Below, in pieces: positions 11,430 through 23,881 of a stretch of 64,000 nucleotides of DNA (positions are counted from its first letter, which is position 1; each line of letters opens with the position of its first letter). Below the pieces are notes generated by a model, which saw only the letters and a program-made list of their open reading frames with translations, had not been told where the DNA came from and did not search any database. Location of the stretch: contig JAGPNK010000003.1 of NCBI GenBank assembly GCA_020746835.1, forward strand, positions 2,728,001 through 2,792,000, given 5' to 3'. Made by a program: the position numbers and the translations under genes. This DNA comes from Stachybotrys elegans (lineage: Eukaryota > Ascomycota > Sordariomycetes > Hypocreales > Stachybotryaceae).

Positions 11430-13208
11430 GTCGGCCACAGCGGCAGAAGCTCCGCCGACGATCTTAGGCTCGAGGGCAGCCAGGTTGGCGGCTCACTGCG
11501 CGCGAGTGGCAACGGTTGACGACAGAGGCGATCGGCAGCCGACGCAAGGAGGCTCGGGATGGCTGGGGAAAAGGGCGCAACGAGATGGCGGCGGGCGAGG
11601 GAATTGGTCGCGAAGGGCGTGGGAGCTGTGTCTGCCGCAAGATGGAGATGAAGCAGAAGACAGAATCTGCTTTTGCCGAGGAAGCTAAGGTGCAAAGAAG
11701 CTAGCTGTCTCGGCGCTGTGTCCTTTTTATTTATTTTATTTTAGGTAGGTATTTTTCGGCCAAGGAGGCAAAGACGCAGGGGGTCGGTAAGCTTCCCCTC
11801 CGGCCTCAATTAAGGACGCAAAAATAATCGTGAAAATAAAGTCAATTAATAGCGAAGCATAAATCCGATATGTGCGAGTATGCGCATGGAAAAGGGAGAC
11901 GGCGTGGTGGGAGCAGGAGCAATTGAAGCACCACGACAAGGAGAGAGACCCGAGTACCTTAAGTTGTCAAGGCTCCCGGGGCCCGTGTTGGCTGCTGTAG
12001 TGGCTGTTGGCGTTGGTGTTGGCCACTGGAGACTGGGGCTCAGAAAAATTTCCAGGCCCTCCGTTTACGGCGTCGGGGTATTCGGGGCGGCATTTTCCCT
12101 AACTAGCTCATCAATTAAGTGGGAAAGCTCGGAGAACGGACGGCCAACGAGCTACCACTCCCTGCTCAAGATCTAATCTGATAAGCCCTTCTCCACGGCT
12201 TCCCAGATCTTGGCTTTCTTACCAACAACCTGTACACATGCTAACGTCTACTGGCCCGGGGACTTGCCGGAGGCCATTTAATTTTCTCAAGCTTAACCCA
12301 TTACGATGTCACGGCAAGGAGCAGGCCGTGCGTGGCCAACGCATTCTTGCATCTGGCCCAGACTGACCTGGTACCACCCGACGAACAACAACCATACTGC
12401 AGTGCGTCACAATATGCTCAGTCATCGTGTCATTGCTCCCCGACAGCCCCAAATCAGATGCGCTATTTGACGTGGAAACCGCAAGTCAATGACGCTTCTT
12501 TTCTCTTTTGCTCCCAGAACAACTTTTCCCACTATGTAGAAGGAAGGGTTTGGCCCGCACCCCAATTCCAGATGTGGAGTCTGCGCCTTCGTCGATGTTG
12601 GGCGGTAAGATGACTGCTGTGAGAACCAAAAAACGCAAATGCACCCGCTATTTAGCAGAGCACTTATTTTGGTAGATATCCTTCCTCACAACTGCTGAAG
12701 CTAAGCTATACACCCTCATATAACTCGGGGATCCGTGATGGTGGAATATACAAGCAACCGCTGCACCGAGTAAGTAGGTAGGTAGGTAGGCAGGTAATTT
12801 GTCTGCCGTGTTCGATGGTACCACCTGTCAAAAGAGCGCATGGATAGAACCCGGCAAGCGTATGGAAGTCTTCAAGAATGTCTCAGAAAGAGGATCGGAT
12901 CGTCTTCTATACCCACAGGGACCCTTGTTTCTCGTGGCGTAGCTCGCGTGATGACGAGAAGAGGTATGCAGTACGAGGTGGAAGAAGCAGTGGTGACAAC
13001 AAAAGCAGGCGTAAGCAGCATGGGGAAACAACAATGCCATCGTCAAGCTGCCGCACAGCTCCCAGGGTTATACCCCCGTCGTCTTTCCCATTACATTCAG
13101 GCAGGCTCCAATATTCATAGCACGACTATCCAGTCTATAAACTAACACTTTCCCTAATGCACCAAGTGAGAACTCCGGTAGTCCCTATACCATCCTTAGT
13201 TTATGTTA
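11430..13208. other. intergenic, mitoferrin promoter and ATG9 3' side
   Basis: No gene is supported in 1.8 kb. Besides the GATA-type site at 12176 there is a short tetranucleotide repeat (GTAG units) at about 12772-12795. Confidence 0.5.
12176..12184 (+). promoter_or_regulatory. ATCTGATAA, SreA/GATA-type iron-repressor site
   Basis: The nonamer ATCTGATAA matches the ATCWGATAA consensus of the fungal iron-sensing GATA repressor (SreA/Sre/Urbs1). It sits 747 bp upstream of the mitoferrin start. In Aspergillus the mitoferrin homologue belongs to the iron-repressed set, so the pairing makes biological sense. A single match could occur by chance. Confidence 0.45.
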
Positions 13209-16073
13209 TTATACAACTCCGCCACCACGGCGGTTATGCTGTGTCTGCCGTAGCTGATAGATCAGCCCCAGCACGCCTGTGTCAGGCTCCTCGGTATTGG
13301 CAGCGCTGTTCTCCCGGCTGAGGCCTTTGCCCGGCGATGTCTCCCACATAGATTCTCCCAATGCTCCACCAGTCTCGTAGATTGACTCTTCCTCCCTGAA
13401 CCTGGGTGCTCCAAACAGCCTGCCCTCCGATCCTTCCTCGATGATTTGGTCTTCTCCGCGGTAGCCACCCCGTGGATGCCTCGATCTGTGGACGCTTCTA
13501 GCTCCAGCAGCCCCTCCAGCAGGGTGATGATGCGGATCCAGCAGCAAAGAGGCCATCGGAGATGGCTGTGGCATAGCTGGTCCGAACCTCGGTGTTCTGG
13601 GAGCCCCCATCCCAGCAACACGACTCCGGGCACGTCCTGTCTCCGTCTTCCCCATCAGCGAGGATTGCATGTCGGCACCGAGTGTCGGTGATCCAAGTCC
13701 CGGGAAAGCTGGCGGTGGGTGAAATGGCTGCCGCATGCCGGGGGGCAGATGTCCTGGAATTCCCGTCTTTGGGTTGATCACGTAATTGTCAATAAACCCA
13801 TAGTAAGATGCAGCCATCTTCCCATGCTTCGTGGAGTAGTAGTCCTCGCGAACATCGGCTGCTGCAGTCTGTTGTTGCTGTTGTCCGGTATGTCCTACCC
13901 CTTTCTTGAAATCGAAGACGGCAAACGAGCATACATAGCCCAGACCATCTACATGAATAGTAAACTCTCGGAAAAAGTCGACGATCTGGTCGCTGCATTT
14001 GGGTAGCGAGAAGAGCAGCAGCAGCGGTGTTGTGATAATGCCCATAATCTCTTCGAGAAAAATCACTACTTTCATCTTGTATAGCTCTGAGAATTCTTGC
14101 TTCACCTCGGCGCTGTGCAATCTCCCTTTCCAGTGGTCCGGCATGTAGTGGGTGTACTCGATTACATTTCGCAGCGCATATTCTGGGTTGAAAACCTGGG
14201 TTTCTTCCGAGACCATGCCTCGGGTCATGGCCCAGACGGCGCCGAATATTCCCAGATAGAAAAGCACTGTTCGGTCCTTGGTGATTTCGAAGCTCAGGAA
14301 CAATTCTGAATCGAGCACTGTGCCAACGGCAAGAACAGCGGTGATTGCCCCCGACATGAAAGCAATGCTCCGAGCGATGTCGTCCGTCATACGCTTAGGG
14401 AACTGGTCGAGGTAGCGTGTCGCGAAGGGGAACGACATGTGCAATCTCTCGTAGAAGATATGTGGCAGTTCGTTGAACTCTCGGAATTTCCATTCTGCCA
14501 GCGAGGTATACTTGCGAGCAGCCGCCAGTTTGGGGTCTTTTTGGTACTCCTGTGAGATTATCAGCCTGTCTGGCCGTCAGGGTTCGACTGCGGGATTAGG
14601 GCCGACTTACATTGTAGTACGTGAAGAAGTAGACAATGACGACGTATGCCAGAACCACAGGGGCAAAAATGAGGTTCAATAGTCCGGCGAAATACAGCCG
14701 CTGCTTGAGTTTCTGGCTGAGAATTCCACGTCGATCGGCGCGCAGGAAGTCTTGTTGGACTTGCCCTAGTTCGTTGAAGGCCATATCAAGAATTCCATAA
14801 TGGAGGTACCATTCCATGGTTTTCGAAAAGAGTTGTCTTCCACGCAAGAAGGGCACAGGTAAGGAAAGGTCCAGAACGTCTTTGTTTATCATTGCAATGA
14901 GATAGTTCTCCTTGCGCATCAGTCGATTGGCAATATCGTGCGCATCGAGCCGTTCTTTGGACTGACTGCCAATAAAACGTCGTAGGTTTGGGGGGATATT
15001 CGAGGCTGTCTTTGGATTTTGGTCACGTAATGCCATGATGCGCGCCACGACATCCTGCCATGACACGGTTTGCATGTCTTGCTCGGGAATATCAAGCAGG
15101 TGTACGAAGAATTCGCGTATGTGCACCAGGCGTCGGATTTCGAAAAAGTACTGCACAGACTTCCATATAAAGAAGAATGAATACAGCCAGATTCCCAGGT
15201 TCCACAAGGTAGACATCTTGCGAGTACACTGCGGAACGACTATCTGGTCCAAAGTCTTGCTGTGTGGTATCTTGCTGTAGTCAACACACTGGCCGAGAAA
15301 GGTGAGGAAGATGGCAACGAATAACGTTTTTCTGTTAGAGGTCAGTTCATGCTTTGTCGTTGGCAAGCAAGAGCTATGAGCACATACAGGAGCCACAGCG
15401 CATTAGAACACAGAATGCACCAGAGGCCACCTCCCTCGTAGTAATCGTATACATCGCGCATGAAGCTGTCAAGGTTGGTGGTGTTCACCCATCGCCACAG
15501 AGCTTGCTCCCTTCGACTACCAGAGACGACGCCCGCCATGAGAGATCTTGGCTGCCGCTCATCGTGGTGACGGCGTGTATCGTCATGAAGCTTCTGGTGT
15601 GCCGTCGCTGCCTCCCACTGTGCTCTGGACCTCGCTGATGAGGGGCCAGCGGATGGAGGAGGCGGCAACAGCGGCAAGTCGGATTGCTCAGCGTCTCGCC
15701 CTACGTTTGCGGCCCGCATCGCATCGGTGACTTCGTTTGGCTCTACCAAGAGCGATGCAGGAACATCGTTATCAATCTCATCATCATGTATTGGCCATTT
15801 TGAGGGTGTGTCCCGGTTCATGCGAGTCCTGGACATTCCAGCTTGAGGACGGGGCTTAGTCGAGTATGCTGCACTGTCCACGGTGATGCGGCTATCGCCG
15901 ACCGTCAGGCCTTCGGTGTCAAAATCGCTGAAGTGGTGTCGGAGGTTCTCTTCGTCCAAGTGACGACCGGCATCGTCTTCGATGTCAACATCCTCGTCGC
16001 GCGCTCGCATCTCTTCGTAGAATGATCGGGTACCCCTCGAGGGTGGTGCGAGGCGGCCGAATATGTTGGACAT
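13209..16073 (-). CDS. ATG9: ATG9, autophagy membrane protein and lipid scramblase
   Basis: Atg9 vesicles seed the phagophore, and the protein moves lipids between leaflets as the membrane grows. Three exons (16073-15388, 15331-14611, 14549-13209) give 915 aa. The start at MSNIFGRLAPPSRG is chosen over an upstream in-frame ATG because family members begin this way. Residues 1-190 are acidic and disordered. The conserved core follows: LWRWVNTTNLDSFMRDVYDYYE, membrane segments around FVAIFLTFLGQC, WNLGIWLYSFFFIW, LNLIFAPVVLAYVVIVYFF, GAITAVLAVGTVL and LGIFGAVWAMTRG, with the LPKCSDQIVDFFREFTI block after the last hydrophobic segment. The C-terminal 200 residues are low complexity. ATG4 lies 24 kb away. 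Confidence 0.97.
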
Positions 16074-17588
16074 TGTGGAACGAAAGTTCGAGTCGTGGTA
16101 TCTTGTATTCTTCGAGAGAGCTTCGCAGTTCACAACAGTCGGGTTCGATGTGTCAAGTCTCTGGAAGCCGTTTGGCACATGTTCGGAATCAACCTCGGGG
16201 CATGGTATATCAGGCAGACAGAGAGCTACAGATGGTTAATACAAAATTCACGGGAATGTAACGAGGAGCTCAGTAGATGAGGAGTATATTCGTGGGTTGA
16301 GCATCTCGCCGCGACGGAGTGGGCGGCTGAAGCAACCAGTCAGGTGGCTCCTGAAGCATGACTCTGTCCATGTGCGTGGGGTGCGTGATGTCAGAACGCC
16401 TGCAGTGAAGGGCTAAGTACCTAGCTTAATTGTCGGGTCGCGGTGCTTTCAATAAGCATGTATCATTACTTGCAATGCGCAGCCGCAGAAATGACGCCAG
16501 ATTTGAGTGCAGGTGAATCGCTCGATGAAAGCAGGTCCCAATAATGTTTCCGTCCAAGGGACGAACAGGCAGGTGTAGCTTGCCGGGGATGGATCGCAAG
16601 CGTGGGTTGGTCAGAAGGCAGCCATATGTAGGCGGTGAGTAATTGGCCGGATTTATCTAGGCGCCTATCCTTGTCACCGCCCTCTGATAACCGCCTAACT
16701 GTCCCATAATTGAATGCCACTACTAACATTTATCGCGATATATACAAGCCTATTAGTGTAGATAGGTCACGCAGCATATGATGAAGAGGGACACGCTTCA
16801 CCAAGAATCTTCCAGGAATAATCCCACTCAGAAGAACATTGCTTAATAGACTGCTGCTGCACCATGTTTTGCTTGGTGACCTACTCATGGTATGGGGTGG
16901 GCTGGGTTTGGGACAGATCCAAGTAAAGCTCAACATTACGTAGGTCAGGTCAAATTTATTAAAAAGAAGGCCTACGTACATCCTCATGACAAAGATCACT
17001 TTCCCAGTATGACAACCCCTACCGGCCGTGCAAGTATTGTCAGGTAGTACTTGGCTTGGCTGAGTTGTTGGTCAGTCCTAAGCTCTTCCCCTGTAGCCTA
17101 AGGCCACTTACTGCCTGGGCGGGTACGGCTAACGTGTCAAATCAGCGTGACTGACCGAGCATGCTTCACAGCAAAATACATATAACAGGCACTTAGAAGA
17201 AAGACGACCGCGAGCGCCATCCTCGCCTACCGAACTGGCATGGACTGATCAATTACCACGATATATCTATGCAATGCAATAATTGCCCTGTACACAACTC
17301 GCCGTGTACAGTAAAGCACACTGGCCCACACCGTGCTAGGGTAGCCAATCAACTCCATGTCAACAAAAAGAACGTGTCAAGAGTCCTGGTTGTCGCTGCA
17401 TCGGCACCCACCACCCTTCCACAGTATTCACGCATGAGGAGAGCATCCCAACAGGGCATTCCTGTTATCTCTTGACGAAAAGCGCTCCGAGGTAATGGTC
17501 TGAATCGCATCAGCCACCCCGGAGACGGAGAACTTTGATTGTCGGGCTTCCTCTTCTCCCAATAAGATTCACTTAACATCCTCCTACC
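16074..17588. other. divergent region, ATG9 / COG6 promoters
   Basis: About 1.5 kb head-to-head interval. I see no exon with recognisable protein similarity, no tRNA and no repeat. Confidence 0.5.
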
Positions 17589-19698
17589 ATGTCGTCTAAC
17601 CCTTCCTTGTCGCTGAAAGACCTACCTATACGCAACGGATCGCCTCTTGGTGCGCCTGCTCTGCAAAGCCCTGGTCTGTCCTCGGCATCTAAGAATGCAA
17701 ATCCCCTCACCTCCAAGGTGACGGCGGTTCTGTCTACTTCTTACTCCGATACCGAATTCCGGAACGCTATTGCTCTCCTCGATGAAAGAGGCATAAAGAA
17801 TGATGCCAAAACTCGGCGTCAAATCCGGCTCGACCTGCAAAAGGAGGTAATTGATAGCAATGGCGAGGTCATCAGCGAGTTCGGTCTGGTTGCAGAGGTT
17901 GGTCCTTCTACAAGCGAATTATCTCAGGGACTTTTACTAATATGCTATCCAGCAATTGCAGCGAATTGGCGCGACATTGGGGAAACTAAATGCAGGATTT
18001 AAAGACATGAAGAACCGTTTATCGGATGCCCATGGCAAGACTGCTTCCTCTTTGTCGGACGCCGCCTCCCTCCTGGAACAGCGCCAGCAAATAGAGACCA
18101 AAAGAGAGCTCCTGAACGCATTCAAGGATCATTTCATCATGTCAGATGATGAGGTGGCCGCGCTGACCCTGACTGCCGAACCAGTTGATGACCGCTTCTT
18201 TGCAGCATTGTCGAAGGCGAGAAACATCAGCAAAGACTGTGAGGTCCTGCTGGGGTTTGAGAACCAGACACTCGGCCTCGAATTAATGGAGCAGACATCG
18301 AAGAACATCAATCTTGGTTTCCAAAAGCTGTATAAATGGATCCAGCGCGAGTTCAAGACTCTCAACTTGGAAAATCCCCAGCTGAACCCAGCCATTCGCC
18401 GAGCTTTGCGTGTTCTAGCGGAGAGACCGTCCCTGTTCCAAAATTGCCTCGACTTCTTTGCCGAGGCACGAGAAAGGATACTTTCCGACTCCTTCTATGT
18501 AGCCTTGACCGGCACATCATCCTCAGGGGTGGAGGACCCCCTCACGAAGCCCATTGATATGACAGCCCACGACCCGCTTCGTTATGTCGGAGATATGCTG
18601 GCATGGCTCCATTCTGCTACAGTCAGCGAGCGGGAAGCACTTGAGGTTCTATTTGTTGCAGAGGGGGAAGAGCTTGCAAGAGGCCTGAAATCCGGCCGCG
18701 ACGCCGAGGTCTGGAGGCTCGTGGCTGACGAGGATGACGAACAAGTCGAGTTTAATGCACTGAGAGCACTTCATGATCTTGTCGACCGCGACGTCTCCGG
18801 CGCAGCTCGGGTGATGCGCCAGAGAGTAGAGCAAGTGATCCAGTCCAACGAAGATATCATCCCGGCATATAAGCTCTCCAACCTCATCAACTTTTATCGG
18901 GTCACATTCCACAAGCTGCTTGGGAATACTTCAAACTTGGTTGAATGTATTCAAGGGCTGGAAACCGAGGGCTTGCGTCAATTCCGTTCTCTCGTCAGGG
19001 ACCATATCGCAGCTCTGCAGGGAGAGTTCCAGCAAACGCCCTCTAATTTAGGACAGCCTGTTTTCCTCGAAGAGTGCCTCAAGCAGCTGGAAGCGATCGC
19101 CAAGACGTATGATTCGTCCCTCTCTGCATCAGACGACCGAGAAAGCGAGTTTGCAGAGATCATGGTGGAGGCGTTTGAGCCTTTCATGTTGGGCTGCGAG
19201 AACATGGCGAAGTCAATGCAATCTCCCAGCAGCTCCATCTTCCTGATCAACTGCTGGCTATCTGCGGCAAATTGCCTCGCGAATTTCGACTTCACAAAGA
19301 ACAGGGCAGGGCAACTCAGGGAGCGGGTTGACGAGCAAGCCAAGAAGCTGGTTGAAAGTCAACACGCATTCTTCATTGTAGAGTCGGGACTTGGGCCTCT
19401 ATTCAAGCAGACTCGGGCTATAAGTGAGGGGCTGCCGTCACTTGACAAGGACGCATTGGCGACTGCAAGCCAGAATCTAGATGACTTCCTGCCTTCGGCT
19501 CTCATGGATGCCATGGAAAGGCTGAAGCATCTCCAGGACCCGAAACTTGCACGACAAGTCACTGAGGAGGCAGCAGAGGACTTCTGTGACCAATTCGAAC
19601 TCCTGGAAGGCATAATTGAGAAGTGTGATGATGTCATGGGTAGTCTGCGGGCAGTTTTCCCCAGGACGACAGCAGAGATACGTGTACTCTTATCCTAG
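17589..19698 (+). CDS. COG6: COG6, conserved oligomeric Golgi complex subunit 6
   Basis: Lobe B subunit of the COG tether that captures retrograde vesicles within the Golgi. Two exons (17589-17897 and 17953-19698) give 684 aa, within the family range. The N-terminal region contains [19 protein letters not shown], followed by coiled coil across the splice junction ([19 protein letters not shown]). Further diagnostic stretches are [40 protein letters not shown] and the C-terminal helical rods. It has no membrane segment and no catalytic motif, as expected. The intron is short (55 bp), with its donor after VAE and its acceptor CCAG before CAATTG. Confidence 0.95.
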
Positions 19699-20433
19699 AG
19701 CTCGGCAACATATTGACAGGAGCTGTCAGTAGTCGTCGTCGCACATTTAATAAATTTGGGTATTGTAGTCTTGATGTGATAAGCTGGTGGAAATCGGCAT
19801 GTGATTACCTCTGATATGGGGGAGGGACGGGCCCTCTGAAAGTAGTAGTATATACATTTGTCAAACTGCAATCTCTTAGCCAAACCAGAGGATCCGAAGA
19901 AACGAGCATACATCAGGTAGCTGAGGCAGGCACGGAAGTACTAAGTGGTCAAATCTTCCCGTCTTCTGGCTAATATACAGAAAGGATTTGATGTAATTAC
20001 CTAGAAGGGAGGCGGGGGCAAGGTGATTCGCACTGTGCAGTTGGTACTTTCAAGCTAAGCCAACCACACTACGTCACTGCGAGTCAAATCAGGCCAAGCA
20101 ACCCCATAAAGTTCCTTAGGCTGTATCTTCTCCTCTAACCCTTGCCGTCGTCGCAATCACCCTGACCGGAACGAACAGAACGTTTCTTGATGAAATAATC
20201 ACAGTGCATAACGACCTTGGGCGCAGCGCTGACGCAGTGCAACAACACCGACTGTGAAGTCGATGAGCATAGTGTTCGATTGCCCCGCGGTTGGCCCCTC
20301 CCTTGTTCGGTCGAGACGACGGATAAGCTTATCCAACCCCCTTCCTGCTCTAGCGAGCCATTGAGGGTCACTCACTTTCAGAAAGACCGACAAGAAACGC
20401 AAAGGCTCCTACTATGCGCCTGTTGCCAGCGTC
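19699..20433. other. intergenic, possible unrecognised 5' exon of the next gene
   Basis: Contains the COG6 3'UTR and the promoter of the AAA ATPase. The sequence from about 20366 to 20433 is open in the frame of the ATPase after a TGA, and a TTTCAG acceptor ends at about 20391, so an upstream first exon is possible. I could not identify one. Confidence 0.4.
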
Positions 20434-22968
20434 ATGTTACGCAATAACGCCTTGACCGCTCTTCAGAAGACGTACGATGACAGCTATCTTAGCTGCTCTA
20501 CCGCCGTCTACTATGAAACCCTCGTACGACGGTGCTTCGAATCCTTCATGTTTGGCAAAGTCTGGGGCTAACATCAAGCGCGTATGTCTAGGGAGACGAG
20601 GTTGAGGCTATGCGCCATTGGAGGAACGCCCTAGATCTCATTCTCGAGCATCACGCGACCAGGACTCGAGCGGCATACAATCCCCAATCCGATACCGAGA
20701 AGGCTCTGCAGGATGCTGTAAAACAGTTGGAACTCCAATGCAAAGAGCGAATCGATCTATTGCAGGCCCTTAGGGCTTCTCGACAAGATATCCCAACCGT
20801 CTCTTCGCCAGAAAAGCCAGGTGCAGCGAGTAGTGCTGTTGATGCTACTAGGAACTCGATCGGTCAAGGCACTATACCCGCGGTTACATACTCGGAACTC
20901 TCGCGGCCCAGTCTGCCCCATAGGCCTTCCTTACCAAACCGTGCATCTTCAGAGGGGGCTGTAGTCGGCGGCAGCAGCTTAACTCCTGAAGCTACAAGTG
21001 CTCCGGACATGGGCTCGACCCCCAGTCTCCCACCGAGACCCATCTCCAAGAATCGATCAGCAAGCCCCGAGAAGCAGCACACCATGAGGACTACACTTCG
21101 CTCTGGTAAGCCGGGCGAAAAGCACGGCAAGTTGAGTCGAAAACCGGCCAAACCAGTCTCTGAAGGACCAAGTAAAGCTGCTACACTGGCGTGGGGCGCC
21201 CTGGGCTCAAGGGATCGTCACGCCGAAGACTCGCAAACTTCACTTGCGAGTTCAAGTATGCCCACACCAAAAGGTCGCTCTTCCATGGAGTATACGCGAA
21301 AGTCCGGATCGTCACCTCTGCAGTGGGATAGGCACACTAGAAGGCTAGTCCCCAAACGTGAGGGGGATAACGGTTCCAGTAGCAGTCGCCCTTCTTCATC
21401 TGTGCGTCACTCGGATGAATATCCCTCTGCAAGGCCTTCGCTACTATCCGTTAGTGCAGCATCCAGTGCCCTAAATTCGTCCTCGCAGCAAGACTTGTCT
21501 CCAATAGACCAGAGCGTTGCCAAGTCTGATCGCCAACCAACACCTCGCAGTGCCTCAATACTACCAACACCACCCAGGGGAAGCAGGAAAGACCCCGTGG
21601 CTGATGGGGCTGTGTCCAATGAGTCAGGCCCAGCCTCTGAAAGGCAGAGCGCCTCGGATGCCTCTGTGAGGAGGAGGCCGGTAAGGCGACGATCTGCGGG
21701 CGAGTCGGACATCAAGAAACCTGTGTCAAGGACTAATGATCGTTCACGCCCTCACGAACGTCAGAGACGCCGAAAGGCCTCAGTCTCGAGTAGCTCTGCA
21801 AACGAGTCGTCTGAGGACACGAGCAAGTACAGATCAAGTCGAGGAAGAGAGGAGGCCGTACCTACCGACGCTGAGGGAGGCTCCTCGCAAGAGTCACCTG
21901 ATGAGGAGACAAAGTCTCAAGACGCAGAATGGAAGAGAAAGCAGGCCGCAGTGCTAAAGAACCTCCCAGCAGGGGTGGACGAAGCAGCGGCCAAGCAGAT
22001 TCTAAACGACATCGTCGTGCATGGAGATGAAGTTCGATGGAACGACATAGCCGGTCTGGATATTGCTAAGAATGCACTCAGAGAGACTGTCGTGTACCCC
22101 TTCCTTCGCCCAGATCTTTTCATGGGCCTTCGGGAACCTGCTCGAGGGATGCTCTTATTTGGGCCACCTGGAACCGGTAAGACGATGTTGGCTCGTGCAG
22201 TCGCAACCGAGTCTAAGTCGACGTTCTTCTCCATCTCTGCCAGCAGTCTGACAAGCAAGTATCTGGGCGAGTCCGAGAAGCTTGTAAGAGCACTCTTCGG
22301 CCTAGCTCGAGTCTTGGCCCCCAGCATCATATTTGTGGATGAGATCGATTCTTTGCTGTCGCAACGATCAGGTTCCGGTGAGCATGAGGCGACAAGAAGG
22401 ATCAAGACAGAGTTCTTGATTCAATGGAGTGATTTACAGCGAGCTGCAGCTGGAAGAGAGACAACAGAGAGGGACAGGGTGAGAGGGGACGCCAACAGAG
22501 TATTGGTCCTCGCAGCAACCAACTTGCCCTGGGCAATCGACGAGGCTGCTCGTCGCCGCTTCGTTCGAAGACAATATATCCCACTTCCTGAGCCGAGTAC
22601 AAGGGAAACACAGATTCGAACACTACTAGGGCAACAGAAACACGGGCTGTCGGACAGTGATATCACAAGATTGGTAGAGCTCACAGATGGTGCGTGCCTT
22701 GTGAGACCTTTTGCGTTATACTGGCTGCTAACATTGTATGTTGATAGGATTTTCCGGCTCAGATATCACTGCTCTTGCCAAAGATGCCGCCATGGGTCCC
22801 CTTCGATCACTGGGCGAAGCATTGTTGCATATGACAATGGACGACATTCGACCGATTGGCATGGTAGACTTCGAGGCAAGTCTGGGGACTATTCGTCCAA
22901 GTGTAAGCAAGTCGGGTCTGAAGGAATACGAAGACTGGGCAAAGGAGTTCGGCGAAAGGGGAGGATAG
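20434..22968 (+). CDS. SAP1-like AAA ATPase of the meiotic clade (spastin/fidgetin/Vps4 relatives)
   Basis: From the ATG at 20434 three exons fit: 20434-20523, 20592-22689 and 22748-22968, giving 802 aa. An N-terminal MIT-like helical region ([17 protein letters not shown]) leads to a long Ser/Arg/Pro-rich linker (about residues 100-490). The AAA module includes [20 protein letters not shown], Walker A GPPGTGKT (554-561), Walker B IIFVDEID (about 609-616), sensor 1 [11 protein letters not shown] and the double-Arg finger [11 protein letters not shown]. The end ([19 protein letters not shown], then a Vps4-type C-terminal helix) is typical of the clade. Yeast Sap1 and Yta6 are the nearest named relatives; a microtubule-severing role is possible but unproven. 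The N-terminus is uncertain, because coding potential continues upstream of 20434 without an ATG. Confidence 0.88.
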
Positions 22969-23380
22969 ACCAAGCATGCCTACCTGGCCACCCGGGTGAA
23001 TCTGCACGGCAAAGGAATGATAACTCAGCACCACATGGAATAGGTTTTTGTCTTGGGTTGGGAGTTATGTGATCGTTTAGGCGCTCAGTTAAAGCATGCA
23101 GGGCATCGTGGGCATCGTAGGCATGGAAACTGTGTTGTGCTGCCTTGATATTCGCCAGTACATCATCTATATCTTACAAATGCGTGTCTTCCAAGCTCCT
23201 TTCCCACTATAATGTACAATTCTCGCTTGGTTTCGCAGTTGCAGGTCGCTCGCGTCCGGAAGAACAACGGAGGGTATGAAAAGGGCCCTGATCATCGCAG
23301 CCTAGGCGATCCATCTTGGTCAAGCTCGGGGGCGTATGTTGCGCAGACTGCTCATTTGCTTGAGGAGTTCCGTCTTTTGC
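22969..23380. other. convergent 3' region
   Basis: Tail-to-tail interval between the AAA ATPase and uS17m. No additional feature seen. Confidence 0.5.
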
Positions 23381-23881
23381 TTATTTCTTAGCGGCCTTCT
23401 TCAAGTTGGCCTCTCTTCGCTTCTCGTGCTCCTCCTTCCGGCGGGCGGCTTCACGCCTGGCCTTCGCAGCCCTTTTCTCTTCGTACTCGAGGAGGACCTG
23501 TTGAAGAGATGGAATCGGGGGTCTCTCCTCGATCGGGGTCCCGTACGGCGCGATAATCTTCTCGACGAGGTGTCGCTTTTGTTTCGATGTTCTCCAGCCT
23601 GGTCTAATTGATACTACATCACCAGTTCTGAGCGAAGAGTTGGGGTCGTGGACCAAGTAATGCTTGGGTCTGGCAAAAGTCTGCACGGGAAAGGGCTCGT
23701 CAGCAAGATATCGCTCCATACAAGGGTAAATTTGGCGAACCTTCTTAACAATGTCGTTCCATTGCTGCCCTCCGACTCGAACCTTCACAGTCTTCTCCAT
23801 GAGACCAGCGGACACTACGACGCCATGTAGTCTGTGGAGGACGCTGAGCGCGTCTGTGACAGCAGGAAGTCTCCCTTTCAT
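23381..23881 (-). CDS. mitochondrial small-subunit ribosomal protein uS17m
   Basis: Single exon of 166 aa. The S17 OB-fold core is clear: HGVVVSAGLMEKTVKVRVGG, then FARPKHYLVHDPNSSLRTGD and VVSIRPGWRTSKQKRHLVE. uS17 binds 16S-type rRNA early in small-subunit assembly. The bacterial-type sequence together with the long basic C-terminal extension (Lys/Arg/Ala/Glu-rich helix, about residues 125-166) points to the mitochondrial rather than the cytosolic protein. The first 20 residues (MKGRLPAVTDALSVLHRLHG) form an Arg-containing amphipathic segment that could serve as targeting sequence. No intron is evident. Confidence 0.9.
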   Translation of the reverse strand: MKGRLPAVTDALSVLHRLHGVVVSAGLMEKTVKVRVGGQQWNDIVKKVRQIYPCMERYLADEPFPVQTFARPKHYLVHDPNSSLRTGDVVSIRPGWRTSKQKRHLVEKIIAPYGTPIEERPPIPSLQQVLLEYEEKRAAKARREAARRKEEHEKRREANLKKAAKK

